25,514 bases of DNA from Prevotellaceae bacterium (GCA_031290755.1 JAITMY010000046.1:1-25514); one strand, 5' to 3'. Counted from the first letter of the stretch, positions 15,447 through 23,818 are shown. Notes: generated from the sequence alone by a model not told the origin. Numbers and translations: made by a program.

Positions 15447-16214
15447 ATGAAGCTGATTTCCTACAACGTAAACGGGCTGAGGGCCGCTATGGGCAAGGGC
15501 TTGACCGAGTGGCTCAGGGAGGCTAACGGCGACGTGCTGTGCCTCCAGGAGATTAAGGCAACGCAGGAGCAGATTGACGAGGCCGCGCTGCGCGCCCTGG
15601 GCTACGAGCACCTCTTTTGGTACTCGGCGCAGAAAAGGGGCTACAGCGGCACCGCCGTCCTCTGCAAGGCCAAGCCCAACGACGTGCGCTACGGCATGGG
15701 CATCCGCGAATACGACAGCGAGGGGCGCCTGCTCCGCGTGGACTTCGACGCGTTTACGCTCATCTGCACCTACTTCCCGTCCGGCACCTCGGGCGACGAG
15801 CGGCAGGCCTTCAAGATGCGCTACTTAGAGGACTTCTCCCGCTACATCGCCGCCCTGCGCCGCGAAAAGCCCAACCTCATCATCACCGGCGACCTCAACA
15901 TTTGCCACAAGCCCATCGACATCAACCGCCCCGAAAAGCACGAGACCATGTCGGGCTTCCTGCCCGAAGAGCGGGCGTGGTTCGACGGCTTTGTCGGCTC
16001 CGGCTTTGTCGATACGTTTCGCGCCTTCAGCCAAGCGCCCAACCAGTATAGCTGGTGGAGCTTTCGCGCCGGCGCCCGCGCCAAAAACCTCGGCTGGCGC
16101 ATCGACTACTTTCTGTGCACCGCCTCGCTACAGGGCAAGCTCCGAGGCGCAGGCATCTACCCCGCCGCCGTCCACTCCGACCACTGCCCCGTGGCCGTGG
16201 AGGTGGAGGTGTAA
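15447..16214 (+). CDS. xth: Exodeoxyribonuclease III (AP endonuclease)
   Basis: This enzyme cuts DNA at abasic sites and trims 3' ends in base excision repair. The 255-residue protein has the family's catalytic landmarks: NVNGLRA (residues 7-13), LQEIK with the metal-binding Glu35, GDLNICHKPIDI with the catalytic GDLN (148-151), GWRIDYFL, and SDHCPV (244-249) with the terminal catalytic Asp-His pair. Its length is typical. A short ATG-CTA-TGA precedes the chosen start at 15447. It is divergent from rsgA, and the region downstream holds a 21-bp tandem repeat array. Confidence 0.97.
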   Translation: MKLISYNVNGLRAAMGKGLTEWLREANGDVLCLQEIKATQEQIDEAALRALGYEHLFWYSAQKRGYSGTAVLCKAKPNDVRYGMGIREYDSEGRLLRVDFDAFTLICTYFPSGTSGDERQAFKMRYLEDFSRYIAALRREKPNLIITGDLNICHKPIDINRPEKHETMSGFLPEERAWFDGFVGSGFVDTFRAFSQAPNQYSWWSFRAGARAKNLGWRIDYFLCTASLQGKLRGAGIYPAAVHSDHCPVAVEVEV

Positions 16215-16275
16215 AACCTTTCCCCCGATGCTAAATTTCCGAATGGCGAACAGCGGCTTGTGAACCTGAGCTTTA

Positions 16276-16506
16276 GCGATGCCTCTGTGGACTTTTGCGA
16301 GACATCTATAGACTTTTCATAGATGTCTATGAAACTTTGCGAGGCGTCTATGAGCTTTCCGTAGATGTCTATGAAACTTTCCGAGGTGTCTATGAGCTTT
16401 CCGTAGACGTCTATGGACTTTTCCGAGGCGTCTATGAGCTTTCCATAGACGTCTATGGACTTTTGCGAGATGTCTATGAGCTTTCCGTAGATGTCTATGG
16501 AGCTTT
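16276..16506. repeat. Eleven tandem copies of a 21-bp palindromic-core repeat
   Basis: Eleven exact-length 21-bp units, with degenerate units on both flanks. Two unit types alternate, making a 42-bp higher-order period. One resembles CGAGGYGTCTATGAGCTTTC, the other CRTAGAYGTCTATGRACTTT. Cores are palindromic: CCATAGACGTCTATGG at 16443-16458 is a perfect 16-bp palindrome, and TTTCATAGA-TG-TCTATGAAA at 16316-16335 is another hairpin. Because 21 is a multiple of 3 the array stays open in frame (a heptapeptide VYELSVD/VYETFRG), but nothing else supports translation. It fills the gap between two convergent genes. Confidence 0.95.
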
Positions 16507-16517
16507 GCGGTACGCCG

Positions 16518-17702
16518 CTACCTTCCCAGCTCGAGCGCCAGCAGGATGAACGGGCCTACGGCCTTGGCGTCGTTGCTGCGCACCGGCTCGCTGACGTAGT
16601 ACGCGAAGCTGCCGTCGCGGTAGCGCCCGGCGCCGCCTAAGCCCGACACCACGCAGCCCATGGTGAGGCTAATCGTGCCGTTGTTGTTGAGGGTAACGAA
16701 GGTGCGCACCATGCCGTCGAGCACGTCGGCGGCCTTTTGCCGGTAGCTGCCGTCGAGCCAGCCGTGGTTGGCGGCCTTGGCCCAGGCGTAGCCGAACATG
16801 GCGGTGCCGGACGACTCGAGGTAGTTGCCCTCGCGGTCGCCCATGTTGGTTACCTGATACCACGCCTTGGAGTCGGGGTCTTGCTGCTTTTCGAGGGCTT
16901 CGGACAGGCCTTCGAGCACGGCGATGATTTCGGGGCGGCGGGGGTGGTCGGCGGGGAAGTTTTCCAGCACGTCCACCAGCGCCATCATGTACCAGCCCAT
17001 GCTGCGGCTCCAGAAGTTGGGCGAGCATCCGGTTTGCTCGTTCGCCCAGCGCTGCTCGCGGCTTTCGTCCCAGCCGTGGTAGAGGAGGCCGGTGGCGGAG
17101 TCGCGGGTGTGCTTGGCCACCAGCAGCAGCTGGTGCGCCACCTCGTCGTAGAGCGCCGGCTCGCCGAAGGTTTTCCCGTAGAGGCAGAGGAAGGGGGAGG
17201 CCATGTAGAGGCCGTCGAGCCACATCTGGTGGGGGTATATCTGCTTGTGCCAAAATCCGCCCTCGCTGGTGCGCGGGTGGGTGCGCATCTGCTCGCGGAG
17301 CAGCGCGGCGGCGTTCTTGTACTTCACCTCGCCGGTTTCGCGGTAGAGCGCCAGCAGCGTGTTGCCGCCGGCGATGTTGTCGATGTTAAACTTTTCGGGG
17401 CTGTAGGTGCGAATGGCGTGGCCGCTGTCCACCACCATCGTGTCGCCGAAGCTGCGCACGTAGTCGAAGTACTTTTGGCTGCCCGTGGCCTTGTACACGC
17501 GGTACAGGGCGTAGGTTTCCAGCCCCTGGCAGTAGCCCCACTTGGGGGCTTTGGCGAAGTCGAGCATCCAGCTTTCGGGGTAGCGCGCCATTTCGGAGTC
17601 GGCCATTCGCGCCGACCATTTTTCGCCGAGGCCGGAGCAGCCTGTGCCAGCGGCCAGCAGCGTGGCGGCTAAGGCAAGCGTAGCGTTGCGTAGTGTCATC
17701 AT
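16518..17702 (-). CDS. GH88/GH105 family unsaturated uronyl hydrolase, probable lipoprotein
   Basis: These (alpha/alpha)6-barrel enzymes remove the unsaturated uronic acid that polysaccharide lyases leave on pectin-, ulvan- or glycosaminoglycan-derived oligosaccharides. The 394-residue protein begins with a signal peptide ending AAGTGC, a possible lipoprotein cysteine, so it may sit in the periplasm or on a membrane. Family features include KWGYCQGLETYALYRVY, FNIDNIAGGNTLL, and HQMWLDGLYMASPF with the catalytic aspartate, then FWSRSMGWYMMALVDVLE and the C-terminal SGTAMFGYAWAKA. It lies 21 bp after the symporter gene, so the two form a transport-plus-cleavage operon. YteR/YesR-type (rhamnogalacturonan) is my best guess for substrate, at moderate confidence. 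Confidence 0.9.
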   Translation of the reverse strand: MMTLRNATLALAATLLAAGTGCSGLGEKWSARMADSEMARYPESWMLDFAKAPKWGYCQGLETYALYRVYKATGSQKYFDYVRSFGDTMVVDSGHAIRTYSPEKFNIDNIAGGNTLLALYRETGEVKYKNAAALLREQMRTHPRTSEGGFWHKQIYPHQMWLDGLYMASPFLCLYGKTFGEPALYDEVAHQLLLVAKHTRDSATGLLYHGWDESREQRWANEQTGCSPNFWSRSMGWYMMALVDVLENFPADHPRRPEIIAVLEGLSEALEKQQDPDSKAWYQVTNMGDREGNYLESSGTAMFGYAWAKAANHGWLDGSYRQKAADVLDGMVRTFVTLNNNGTISLTMGCVVSGLGGAGRYRDGSFAYYVSEPVRSNDAKAVGPFILLALELGR

Positions 17703-17718
17703 GGTAAAGTTGTTTTTA

Positions 17719-17743
17719 AGGGTTTAGGGTTTAGGGTTTTTCT
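17719..17743. repeat. (TTTAGGG)-type short repeat at the symporter stop
   Basis: Three near-tandem copies of GGGTTTA straddle the symporter stop codon and the gap to the hydrolase gene. The repeat encodes the tail NPKP plus stop. Confidence 0.7.
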
Positions 17744-19289
17744 TTTTGAGAAATCCGTAGAGGGTCAGGCCTTCGTCCACCGGCGGCGCCTTGAAGAAGT
17801 GGCTGGCCACCCAGGCCACGGCAAACAGCACGACGTGGCTATAGACGCCCAGCATGTACTTGTGGTGGGGGAAGTTGTAGCGCCCCAAGTCGCAGAGGGC
17901 AGTTTTCACGCCGTCGCCGTCGAAGTCGAACTTCGAGGAGGTTAGCATGGCGTAGGCGGTGAAGAGCACGCAGGCGCCGATGCCCACGTAAAGCCCCTGC
18001 TTGTTTGCCCTTCGGCTGAGCAGCCCCAGCAGGAACATGCCGGCGATGCCGGCGGAGAAGATGGCGTATAGCTCGAACACCAAGCCCAGCACGCCCTCGC
18101 CGCCCATGTGGGCGTAGAGGGCGGCGATGGCGAGCACGGCGGCGCCGGCGATGATGATGACAACCTTGGCGAAGCGAAACCGCTGCCGCTCGGTGCTGGC
18201 GGGCTTCAGGCGCTTGTAGTAGTCCTCTACCACCACCGCCGAGAGGCAGTTGATGTCGGCGTCGATGGTGGAGATGGCGGCGGCCACCAGCGCGGCGATG
18301 ATGAAGCCCTTGAAGCCCACCGGCAGCTGGGTGGTGATGAAGAAGGGGAACACCCCGTCGGCGGGCGTACCCGCGGGGAGGGGCGGCGTGGGCGCAAGCT
18401 GGTAGAAGGCAAACAGCGCCGCGCCGATGAACATGAACAGCACCCACAGCGGCACCGTGAGCGAGATGCCCAGCAGCGAGGCCCGCACGGCGGCCTTGTC
18501 GGTTTTGGCGGCGAGGTAGCGCTGCACCATTGTCTGGTCGGTGCCGTACTTCTGCACCGCGTAGAAGAGGCCGTTGATGGCCATCACCACGAAGGTGAGC
18601 TTCGTAAAGTCCCAGTCGTAGGGGCCGAGGCTCACCTTATGGTTGTCCGAAATCACCTGAAACACCGATGCCGGGGCGCCGTCGGGCATGAGCACCAGCA
18701 CAATGGCGCAGACGATGCCTCCCAGGATGAGCATGTTGCCCTGTATCACGTCCATCCACACCACGCCTTCGAGGCCGCCCAGCAGCGTGAGCAGCACGAT
18801 AGCCGCGCCTATCACCGCAATCAGCATGTAGATGTTGACGCCGAGCATGGGCGCCAGCGCAATGGCCACGAGGTAGAGCACCGACCCCATTTTGGTGAAG
18901 TGGCTGAAGGCAAAGGCCACCGAGCTGTATATGCGGGCAAAGAAGCCGAAGCGCTTTTCAAAGTACTCGTAGGCGCTGATGCCGATAACCCTTCTGAAGA
19001 GCGGCACGATGAACCATATCAGCGCCAGCAGCACGAGGGGCACCATCAGCCCCTGCACCAGCAGGATCCAGCTGCCGGCAAAGGCCGCGCCCGGGTAGGC
19101 CAGAAAGGTTACGCTGCTTATCAGCGTGGCCATGATGGAGAAGCCTATAGCCCACGAGGGGAGGTTTCGCCCGCCGGAGAAAAATTTGTCCGAGCTCTTT
19201 TGCCGCCTCGCAAAGTAGAGGCCTACAAAAACGGTGAGCACAATGGAGCCGGAAACGATAGCATAGTCAACCCAGTGTAAGCCCTGCAT
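17724..19289 (-). CDS. Sodium:solute symporter (SSS family)
   Basis: A 521-residue inner-membrane transporter that couples sodium entry to uptake of a sugar or organic acid. It has the SSS pattern of about 13-14 hydrophobic segments, beginning WVDYAIVSGSIVLTVFVGLYFARRQKSSDKFFSGGRNL, a hallmark start. Core helices contain GFSIMATLISSVTFLAYPG, and the family sodium-site region falls in FIIAALVAAAISTIDADINCLSAVVVEDYY. The C-terminus is a basic cytoplasmic tail. The gene leads an operon with the GH88/GH105 enzyme 21 bp downstream, so the substrate is probably an oligosaccharide or uronic acid derived from a polysaccharide. The promoter is at 19336-19365. Confidence 0.95.
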   Translation of the reverse strand: MQGLHWVDYAIVSGSIVLTVFVGLYFARRQKSSDKFFSGGRNLPSWAIGFSIMATLISSVTFLAYPGAAFAGSWILLVQGLMVPLVLLALIWFIVPLFRRVIGISAYEYFEKRFGFFARIYSSVAFAFSHFTKMGSVLYLVAIALAPMLGVNIYMLIAVIGAAIVLLTLLGGLEGVVWMDVIQGNMLILGGIVCAIVLVLMPDGAPASVFQVISDNHKVSLGPYDWDFTKLTFVVMAINGLFYAVQKYGTDQTMVQRYLAAKTDKAAVRASLLGISLTVPLWVLFMFIGAALFAFYQLAPTPPLPAGTPADGVFPFFITTQLPVGFKGFIIAALVAAAISTIDADINCLSAVVVEDYYKRLKPASTERQRFRFAKVVIIIAGAAVLAIAALYAHMGGEGVLGLVFELYAIFSAGIAGMFLLGLLSRRANKQGLYVGIGACVLFTAYAMLTSSKFDFDGDGVKTALCDLGRYNFPHHKYMLGVYSHVVLFAVAWVASHFFKAPPVDEGLTLYGFLKKKNPKP

Positions 19290-19335
19290 AGCTTGGTGCG
19301 CTTTACGTGTTAGAATATCACCCTCAAACCGGCGG

Positions 19336-19365
19336 CTAAGGTAGGAAATGTTTTTGAATTTACAA
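19336..19365 (-). promoter_or_regulatory. Promoter of the symporter-hydrolase operon
   Basis: Minus-strand TTG (19363-19365), a 19-nt spacer, then TACCTTAG (19336-19343), one base off the -7 consensus. Predicted transcription starts about 40 nt before the symporter ATG. Confidence 0.55.
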
Positions 19366-19391
19366 GCTAAGCAGGAAAAAAGAGCAGCGGG

Positions 19392-22193
19392 CTACTCGGC
19401 CACCTCCACGTTGTAGCACGACAAGAAGCTGTTCTCGTCGCAGGCCAGCACGCAGTACGCGCCGCTGCTGCCGTGCAGGTTGTCCACCGTGATGGGCGCC
19501 ACGGCCTTGATGGGGAAGCCGCTCAGCAGGTCGCCGCCGTCGTCGATGAGGTAGGCCTGCTGCTCGTCCTCCACAAACACGCTGTAGAGCCTGACGCTGG
19601 GCAGGGGGATGAATATGTGCGGCCCTGTCCTGACGGGGCGCCGGAACGTGTAGGTGAACTTTGGCTCGAGGTCGCCGCCGTAGGCGTGCAGCGTTTTTTC
19701 GTCTATCACGGCGTAGGTCGCCTGCCTGTCGGCCACGTTGTTGAAGGTGTTGAAGAAGTGGTACTCGTGGGGCTTTGGCTTCAGCGTTTGGTGGTCAACG
19801 CTGCCGTCGAAGTACACGTACACGAGGTCGCCCTCGGCGGTGGTGGTTACCATGCAGGCCACGTCGCCCTTAGGCCCCACTTCGGGCGTGATGCTGCTGT
19901 TGTAGGCCGGCGTAACGCGCTCGCGGACGTGCACGCGCTCCTCGCCCTGCCGGTTGAGGATGTAGGTGCGGCGGTTGTCGGCCACCAGAATGTAGTCCTT
20001 TTCGTGCGTGCGCACGTGCGTGAGCGGGAGCGTTACCGACCCAAAGGTGAACACCGGGGCGAAGCCCGTGAGGGGCCGCCCGCTCTGCTCAAAGGCGCGA
20101 ATTTTCCCGTCCTCGCAGGGCACGAAGTAGCGGTAGCTGCGCGAGCGGTCGTAGTCAAAGACGGCCATCGGCGCCGAGGCCGGCGAGGGCAGCTTGACGG
20201 GGAAGCCCTCCACGCTGTTGCCCAGCCGGTCGATGAGGTAGAGCTTCGTTTTGGTGTTGAACAGCATTTGCAGCTTTTTGTTGCTCAGGTAGTCTATTTG
20301 GTGCACCGGCCCCATGATGGCTTCGCCGAGCGCCTTTTTCCACAGCAAGATGCCCTGCCGGTCGATGAGGTAGATGTTGTTCCGAATGTCCTGCGCGAGT
20401 ATTTCTTTTTGCCCTGTCCGGTGGTTTTGCAGCACCCAGGGGGCGGCCAGCAGCGGGGCGTCGAGCTTCACCTCGAAGTCCAGCGCCATGCTCCTTGCCC
20501 GCTGCTTCTCCTCCGTTTTCGAGGCGGCCTTGAAGAAGATGTTGCAGTACACCTCGCTGCTGCTCATCACGCTCATCAGCACCCCTACGCCGTTGAAGCC
20601 CGCCACCGCGGGCGACTTCTTGAGCCTGCTTTTGAGCGAGGGCTTGAGCGCGTTGAGCGCCACGGCGTCGGGCTTCGAGGGGTTGAGGTAGATGAATAGG
20701 TTCGACGCGATGGTGTAGTCGCTCAGGTTGGTGGCCTGCGCGAGCGTTTTTTTCAGCAGCGCCAGCAGCGCAAAATCCTTCATGGCGGCGGGCGAGGAGG
20801 AGAAGATGAGGTAGCTCCCGATGAAGGTCAGGTAGGCATCGTCGCACTTCGCAAACAGGCTCCCCTGTAGCGCCGCGATGAAGCCGCGGGCGGGGTTGCG
20901 GTAGATGGTGAGCGGCTCCTTGTTGCTCATGCTTTCCGTCAGCGCGTAGTAGCTCTCCGGTCGGTTCTCGCCCTTGGCAGCGCCCGCTATCGCCGCCTTC
21001 ACGGCCTTGCTCGCCGCGTTTATCCTGTCGGACTTGATGACAACAAACCACTCGTCCTTTTCGCTCCCCTTGCCGGTGGGGACGTGCGCCAGCGCCAGCT
21101 CCGAGGGGTGCAGCGCCGCGAAGTACGCAGCCACGTCCGTGCCTATTTTTGTGCTCAGCTGCGCCACCTTTTCCTTGCGCTGCGCGTTGCCGCTCTGTCG
21201 GCGTTCGCGGAACTCGGCGTAGTTGGCCAGCAGCTTGCGGACGTTGTCTATGCCGAGGCACAGCACCCCGTCGGTGGTGCGCGGGAGGATTTCAAAGCAG
21301 CTCAGCTTCTGGCTGCCCTGCCCCGCCAGCGCCGAAAAGTAGGAGCCTTGCAGGTTTTCGGTGCGCAGCACGCCGGTTAGCAGCACCGCGTCTGCCATGT
21401 TGGCGTCGAGCACCGTGAAGCTGCCCAGCCGGCTCAAAAAGTCCAGCTGGCGGGCGTAGGGCTGGTCGGTGTACAGCTCCAGCAGCTTCGGCAGCTGCCG
21501 GTGGTTGAGGTACAGGTTCACGTCCACGTTTTTGCCCGCGGCCTTGGCCGCCTGCATGAAGCCGAAGTTGTCGGCCAGCGATGACGGCGTTTTGGCCTGC
21601 CGCACGGCCATCTCCACCAGCACCCGCGAGCGGCTGGCCACCAGCACGCGGCGCACCACGGCGGCGTGAAACTCCTCCACCTCGCGGCGGTAGAACGTGA
21701 AGATGCGCTCGTCGTCGTAGGGCTTATCCGCCGCGTGGTAGCCGCTTTTTTCGAGCAGCGGGATGATTTGCTTCACGTTGTTCAGGTACAGGTTGTCGCT
21801 CAGGTTGAGCGAGAACAAAAAGGACAGCTCCTTGCCGAACACGTGCGCCGACACCCAGATGGTTTGCCGCGCGAGGCTGCCCACGGCCTCGTTCTCGTGC
21901 GCCATCGTGTCCACCACGTAGCGCAGCTGCCGTGCCAGCTTGGCGGCGGTAGCGTCAGAGGCTATCAGCTGCGCCAGCGCTGCCTCCGAGCTTAGCTTGC
22001 GGGTCAGCCGGCCAAGGTCGTTCACGCGCAGCGCAAAGGAGGCGTCGGCGGGGATGGAGCGCATGGCGTCCATGCTGTTCTTTTTTTCGCCCTCGCGGAT
22101 AAAAAAGTACAGCCACACCCCCACGCACAGCAGCACCAGCAGCAGCGCCGTGAGCATAATCTTGTTGCTAAAAAGCTGGAGCAGCTTGTTCAT
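19392..22193 (-). CDS. Membrane-anchored 933-residue protein with propeller-like C-terminal half
   Basis: A large protein with one N-terminal transmembrane helix (residues about 10-31) and no cleavable signal, so it is anchored in the inner membrane with its bulk outside the cytoplasm. Residues about 45-560 read like DUF3352-type 'substrate-like' repeats (IPADASFALRVNDLGRL...). From about 575 on there are repeated blade-like motifs: NNIYLIDRQGILLWKK, KLYLIDRLGNSVEGFPVKL, KIRAFEQSGRPLTGF, RTYILNRQGEE and AYLIDDGGDLLSGFPIK. They resemble PQQ-like or FG-GAP beta-propeller blades. The length is typical of a Bacteroidota-specific family without a named function. It is a single gene with its own promoter-like box at 22224-22231. 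Confidence 0.8.
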   Translation of the reverse strand: MNKLLQLFSNKIMLTALLLVLLCVGVWLYFFIREGEKKNSMDAMRSIPADASFALRVNDLGRLTRKLSSEAALAQLIASDATAAKLARQLRYVVDTMAHENEAVGSLARQTIWVSAHVFGKELSFLFSLNLSDNLYLNNVKQIIPLLEKSGYHAADKPYDDERIFTFYRREVEEFHAAVVRRVLVASRSRVLVEMAVRQAKTPSSLADNFGFMQAAKAAGKNVDVNLYLNHRQLPKLLELYTDQPYARQLDFLSRLGSFTVLDANMADAVLLTGVLRTENLQGSYFSALAGQGSQKLSCFEILPRTTDGVLCLGIDNVRKLLANYAEFRERRQSGNAQRKEKVAQLSTKIGTDVAAYFAALHPSELALAHVPTGKGSEKDEWFVVIKSDRINAASKAVKAAIAGAAKGENRPESYYALTESMSNKEPLTIYRNPARGFIAALQGSLFAKCDDAYLTFIGSYLIFSSSPAAMKDFALLALLKKTLAQATNLSDYTIASNLFIYLNPSKPDAVALNALKPSLKSRLKKSPAVAGFNGVGVLMSVMSSSEVYCNIFFKAASKTEEKQRARSMALDFEVKLDAPLLAAPWVLQNHRTGQKEILAQDIRNNIYLIDRQGILLWKKALGEAIMGPVHQIDYLSNKKLQMLFNTKTKLYLIDRLGNSVEGFPVKLPSPASAPMAVFDYDRSRSYRYFVPCEDGKIRAFEQSGRPLTGFAPVFTFGSVTLPLTHVRTHEKDYILVADNRRTYILNRQGEERVHVRERVTPAYNSSITPEVGPKGDVACMVTTTAEGDLVYVYFDGSVDHQTLKPKPHEYHFFNTFNNVADRQATYAVIDEKTLHAYGGDLEPKFTYTFRRPVRTGPHIFIPLPSVRLYSVFVEDEQQAYLIDDGGDLLSGFPIKAVAPITVDNLHGSSGAYCVLACDENSFLSCYNVEVAE

Positions 22194-22223
22194 TTTGCCT
22201 ATTGCTTACCTTCTTCACGGGCG

Positions 22224-22252
22224 TAAAGGTACGACTATTTTTCAAACCACAA
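22224..22252 (-). promoter_or_regulatory. Putative promoter of the 933-residue protein gene
   Basis: Minus-strand TTG (22250-22252), an 18-nt spacer, then TACCTTTA (22224-22231), one base from consensus, 31 bp ahead of the ATG. Confidence 0.5.
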
Positions 22253-22322
22253 AAAATAGGTTAAGGTAAGCGCGGGGGAGGCGCGCTGGGGGGAGGGGGC
22301 AAAAAAGATGCGGAATAATGCG

Positions 22323-22330
22323 TACCTTTG
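22323..22330 (+). promoter_or_regulatory. -7 box for the MuF-C-like gene
   Basis: TACCTTTG on the plus strand, an exact consensus match, lies 28 bp before the ATG at 22358. No clear TTG is found at the expected -33 distance. Confidence 0.5.
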
Positions 22331-22357
22331 TAGGGAAATCTTTAAATTATTGCTGAT

Positions 22358-23023
22358 ATGGACGACTACGAAGTGCAAAAGGGAGAAAATCAGCACATTT
22401 CTACCGAACAAGGGGCACTACTCAACCAAGCGCAAGGCGCACCGCCATTAGAAGCCGCCAATGCCCTGCTCAACGAGGAGCTGCACAACTTTAAGCATGG
22501 CACACAAAAAGGGGAGTTGCACTTAGGTAAGCCATTAGCTTGCCTAATGGCCGCGGGCGTACAAGCCAAAGAAATAACCATTACTCCAAAAGTGCTCAAA
22601 GAGCATTTGGGTAAGCACGGTCTTGCTCCCGACGATCTGAAAGGGCTTGCAAAGGCTATTCAAGAGCCGTTAGTGGTATATGAGTGGGGTAAAAAACTCC
22701 CCTCTACCGTTATCGTTACCGAATTAACAATACAAGACGGACGTAAAATAGCCATTGCGATTAGGCTAGCGAAGAACGGAAGCAGGCTTAATGTAAATGA
22801 AGTTGCTACTGTTCACGGCAAAACCAATAGCCGCCTACTGGAAGACTTTTTAAAATCTACCCCCGAAGAGTTAGGGGGTGAAAAGTTAAAGTGGGTAGAG
22901 CACAAAAAAGTTTTGGATTGGTTAGGATTAGTCCCACCGAAGGGGACAGCCTCACTAACCAATCCAGCACTTAATTCGATAGCAAAGGTAGTAAAAGAAT
23001 TTGAAAATCCAAACACTTTGTAA
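22358..23023 (+). CDS. Free-standing MuF-C / PBECR-like (BECR-fold) domain protein
   Basis: A 221-residue protein without signal or membrane segments. Residues about 55-215 match my recollection of the phage MuF C-terminal / PBECR domain, a BECR-fold nuclease relative usually found at the end of large phage or conjugative-element proteins. The run is HLGKPLACLMAAGV, then PLVVYEWGKKLPSTVIVTEL, RKIAIAIRLA, LNVNEVATVHGKTNSR, KLKWVEHKKVLDWLGL, and a tail SIAKVVKEFENPN. The first ~50 residues are polar and unlike the domain. Its codons are clearly less GC-rich than those of the neighbouring core genes, a sign of horizontal transfer. The only flanking gene is the convergent flavin reductase 27 bp away, so no obvious antitoxin or partner is visible. 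Toxin activity is inference. Confidence 0.65.
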   Translation: MDDYEVQKGENQHISTEQGALLNQAQGAPPLEAANALLNEELHNFKHGTQKGELHLGKPLACLMAAGVQAKEITITPKVLKEHLGKHGLAPDDLKGLAKAIQEPLVVYEWGKKLPSTVIVTELTIQDGRKIAIAIRLAKNGSRLNVNEVATVHGKTNSRLLEDFLKSTPEELGGEKLKWVEHKKVLDWLGLVPPKGTASLTNPALNSIAKVVKEFENPNTL

Positions 23024-23050
23024 AAATAGGCAATGGCCTGCTGGCTTTTC

Positions 23051-23707
23051 CTACTCCACCTCTTCCTTTGCAAATGCACTCTTGCCCTCGCCGCAGAGGG
23101 GGCATTGCCAGCTGTCGGGCAAGTCCTCAAAGGGCGTTTCGCCGTCATAGATGTAGTCGCAAATGAGGCAGCGCCATTGCACGCGGTGCGCGGGCGCCGC
23201 GCCGCTTTCTTTGGACTTTTGGAGCGTTTCGCTCGCGGCCTCCTTCATGGCCGCTTGGTAGTCGGCGTAGATGAGCGGCTTGGCTGGGTTGGCGCCGTTT
23301 TCGGCGTCGGTAAGCTCGCAAACAAACAGGGTGTGGGTGGCAAACTCCAGCGAGTTGACCACGCGCAGCCGCAGGTAGGCCACAGCGTTGTCAAGCAGCG
23401 GCAGCCCGTCCTTAATGGTGTGGGGCACGTTGGCCCACTTGTCCACCTCGCGCCCCGATTGCAGGCCGAAGTTGCCCACCACAAACGGGTCAACGTTGGC
23501 CGGCAGCACCGAGAGGGTGAACTCGCCCGTGGCTTTGATACACTCGTTGGTGTAGCTTTTCTTGTTGCAGGCGAGCGTTACCACGGGGTTGTCGCCCATT
23601 GCCACCTGCCCCGCGGCATCGATGATGCAGCCGCCCAAGCCGCTTTCTGTCTTCACGCCGACCACGTACAGCCCATACGAGAACTTGGATAATGCAGTTG
23701 TGTCCAT
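23051..23707 (-). CDS. Flavin reductase-rubredoxin fusion (Hrb-like)
   Basis: A 218-residue electron-transfer protein. Residues 1-165 are a flavin reductase-like FMN-binding domain (LSKFSYGLYVVGVKT...GCIIDAAGQVA...PVVTLACNKKSYTNECIKATGEFTLSVLP). The end is a rubredoxin-like iron-binding module with CLIC and CPLC. This arrangement resembles the NADH:rubredoxin/flavin reductases of anaerobes that help reduce oxygen or nitric oxide. The spacing between the two CxxC pairs is 18 residues instead of the usual 29, so the rubredoxin loop is shortened. It has a full consensus promoter at 23782-23812 and stands alone. Confidence 0.9.
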   Translation of the reverse strand: MDTTALSKFSYGLYVVGVKTESGLGGCIIDAAGQVAMGDNPVVTLACNKKSYTNECIKATGEFTLSVLPANVDPFVVGNFGLQSGREVDKWANVPHTIKDGLPLLDNAVAYLRLRVVNSLEFATHTLFVCELTDAENGANPAKPLIYADYQAAMKEAASETLQKSKESGAAPAHRVQWRCLICDYIYDGETPFEDLPDSWQCPLCGEGKSAFAKEEVE

Positions 23708-23781
23708 AAGGTAAAATTGGTTTATATGTTTACTAACTGTTTACTTGGCGCCGGTGTTTCTCTCTTTTCCGGCTCCCTTGG

Positions 23782-23812
23782 CAAAGATAGTATATTTTTC
23801 CTAACTACCAAA
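23782..23812 (-). promoter_or_regulatory. Promoter of the flavin reductase-rubredoxin gene
   Basis: Minus-strand TTTG (23809-23812), a 19-nt spacer and TATCTTTG (23782-23789) match the Bacteroidota consensus exactly. The leader is about 68 nt. Confidence 0.75.
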
Positions 23813-23818
23813 TAAGAA

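Noticed and set aside
16276..16506. CRISPR array
   Set aside because: The copies are directly adjacent at 21 bp with no unique spacers, and there are no cas genes in the window.
16295..16549. Open reading frame through the 21-bp repeats with heptad VYELSVD/VYETFRG
   Set aside because: The frame is open only because the repeat unit is a multiple of three. There is no promoter or start context and it overlaps the end of the hydrolase gene.
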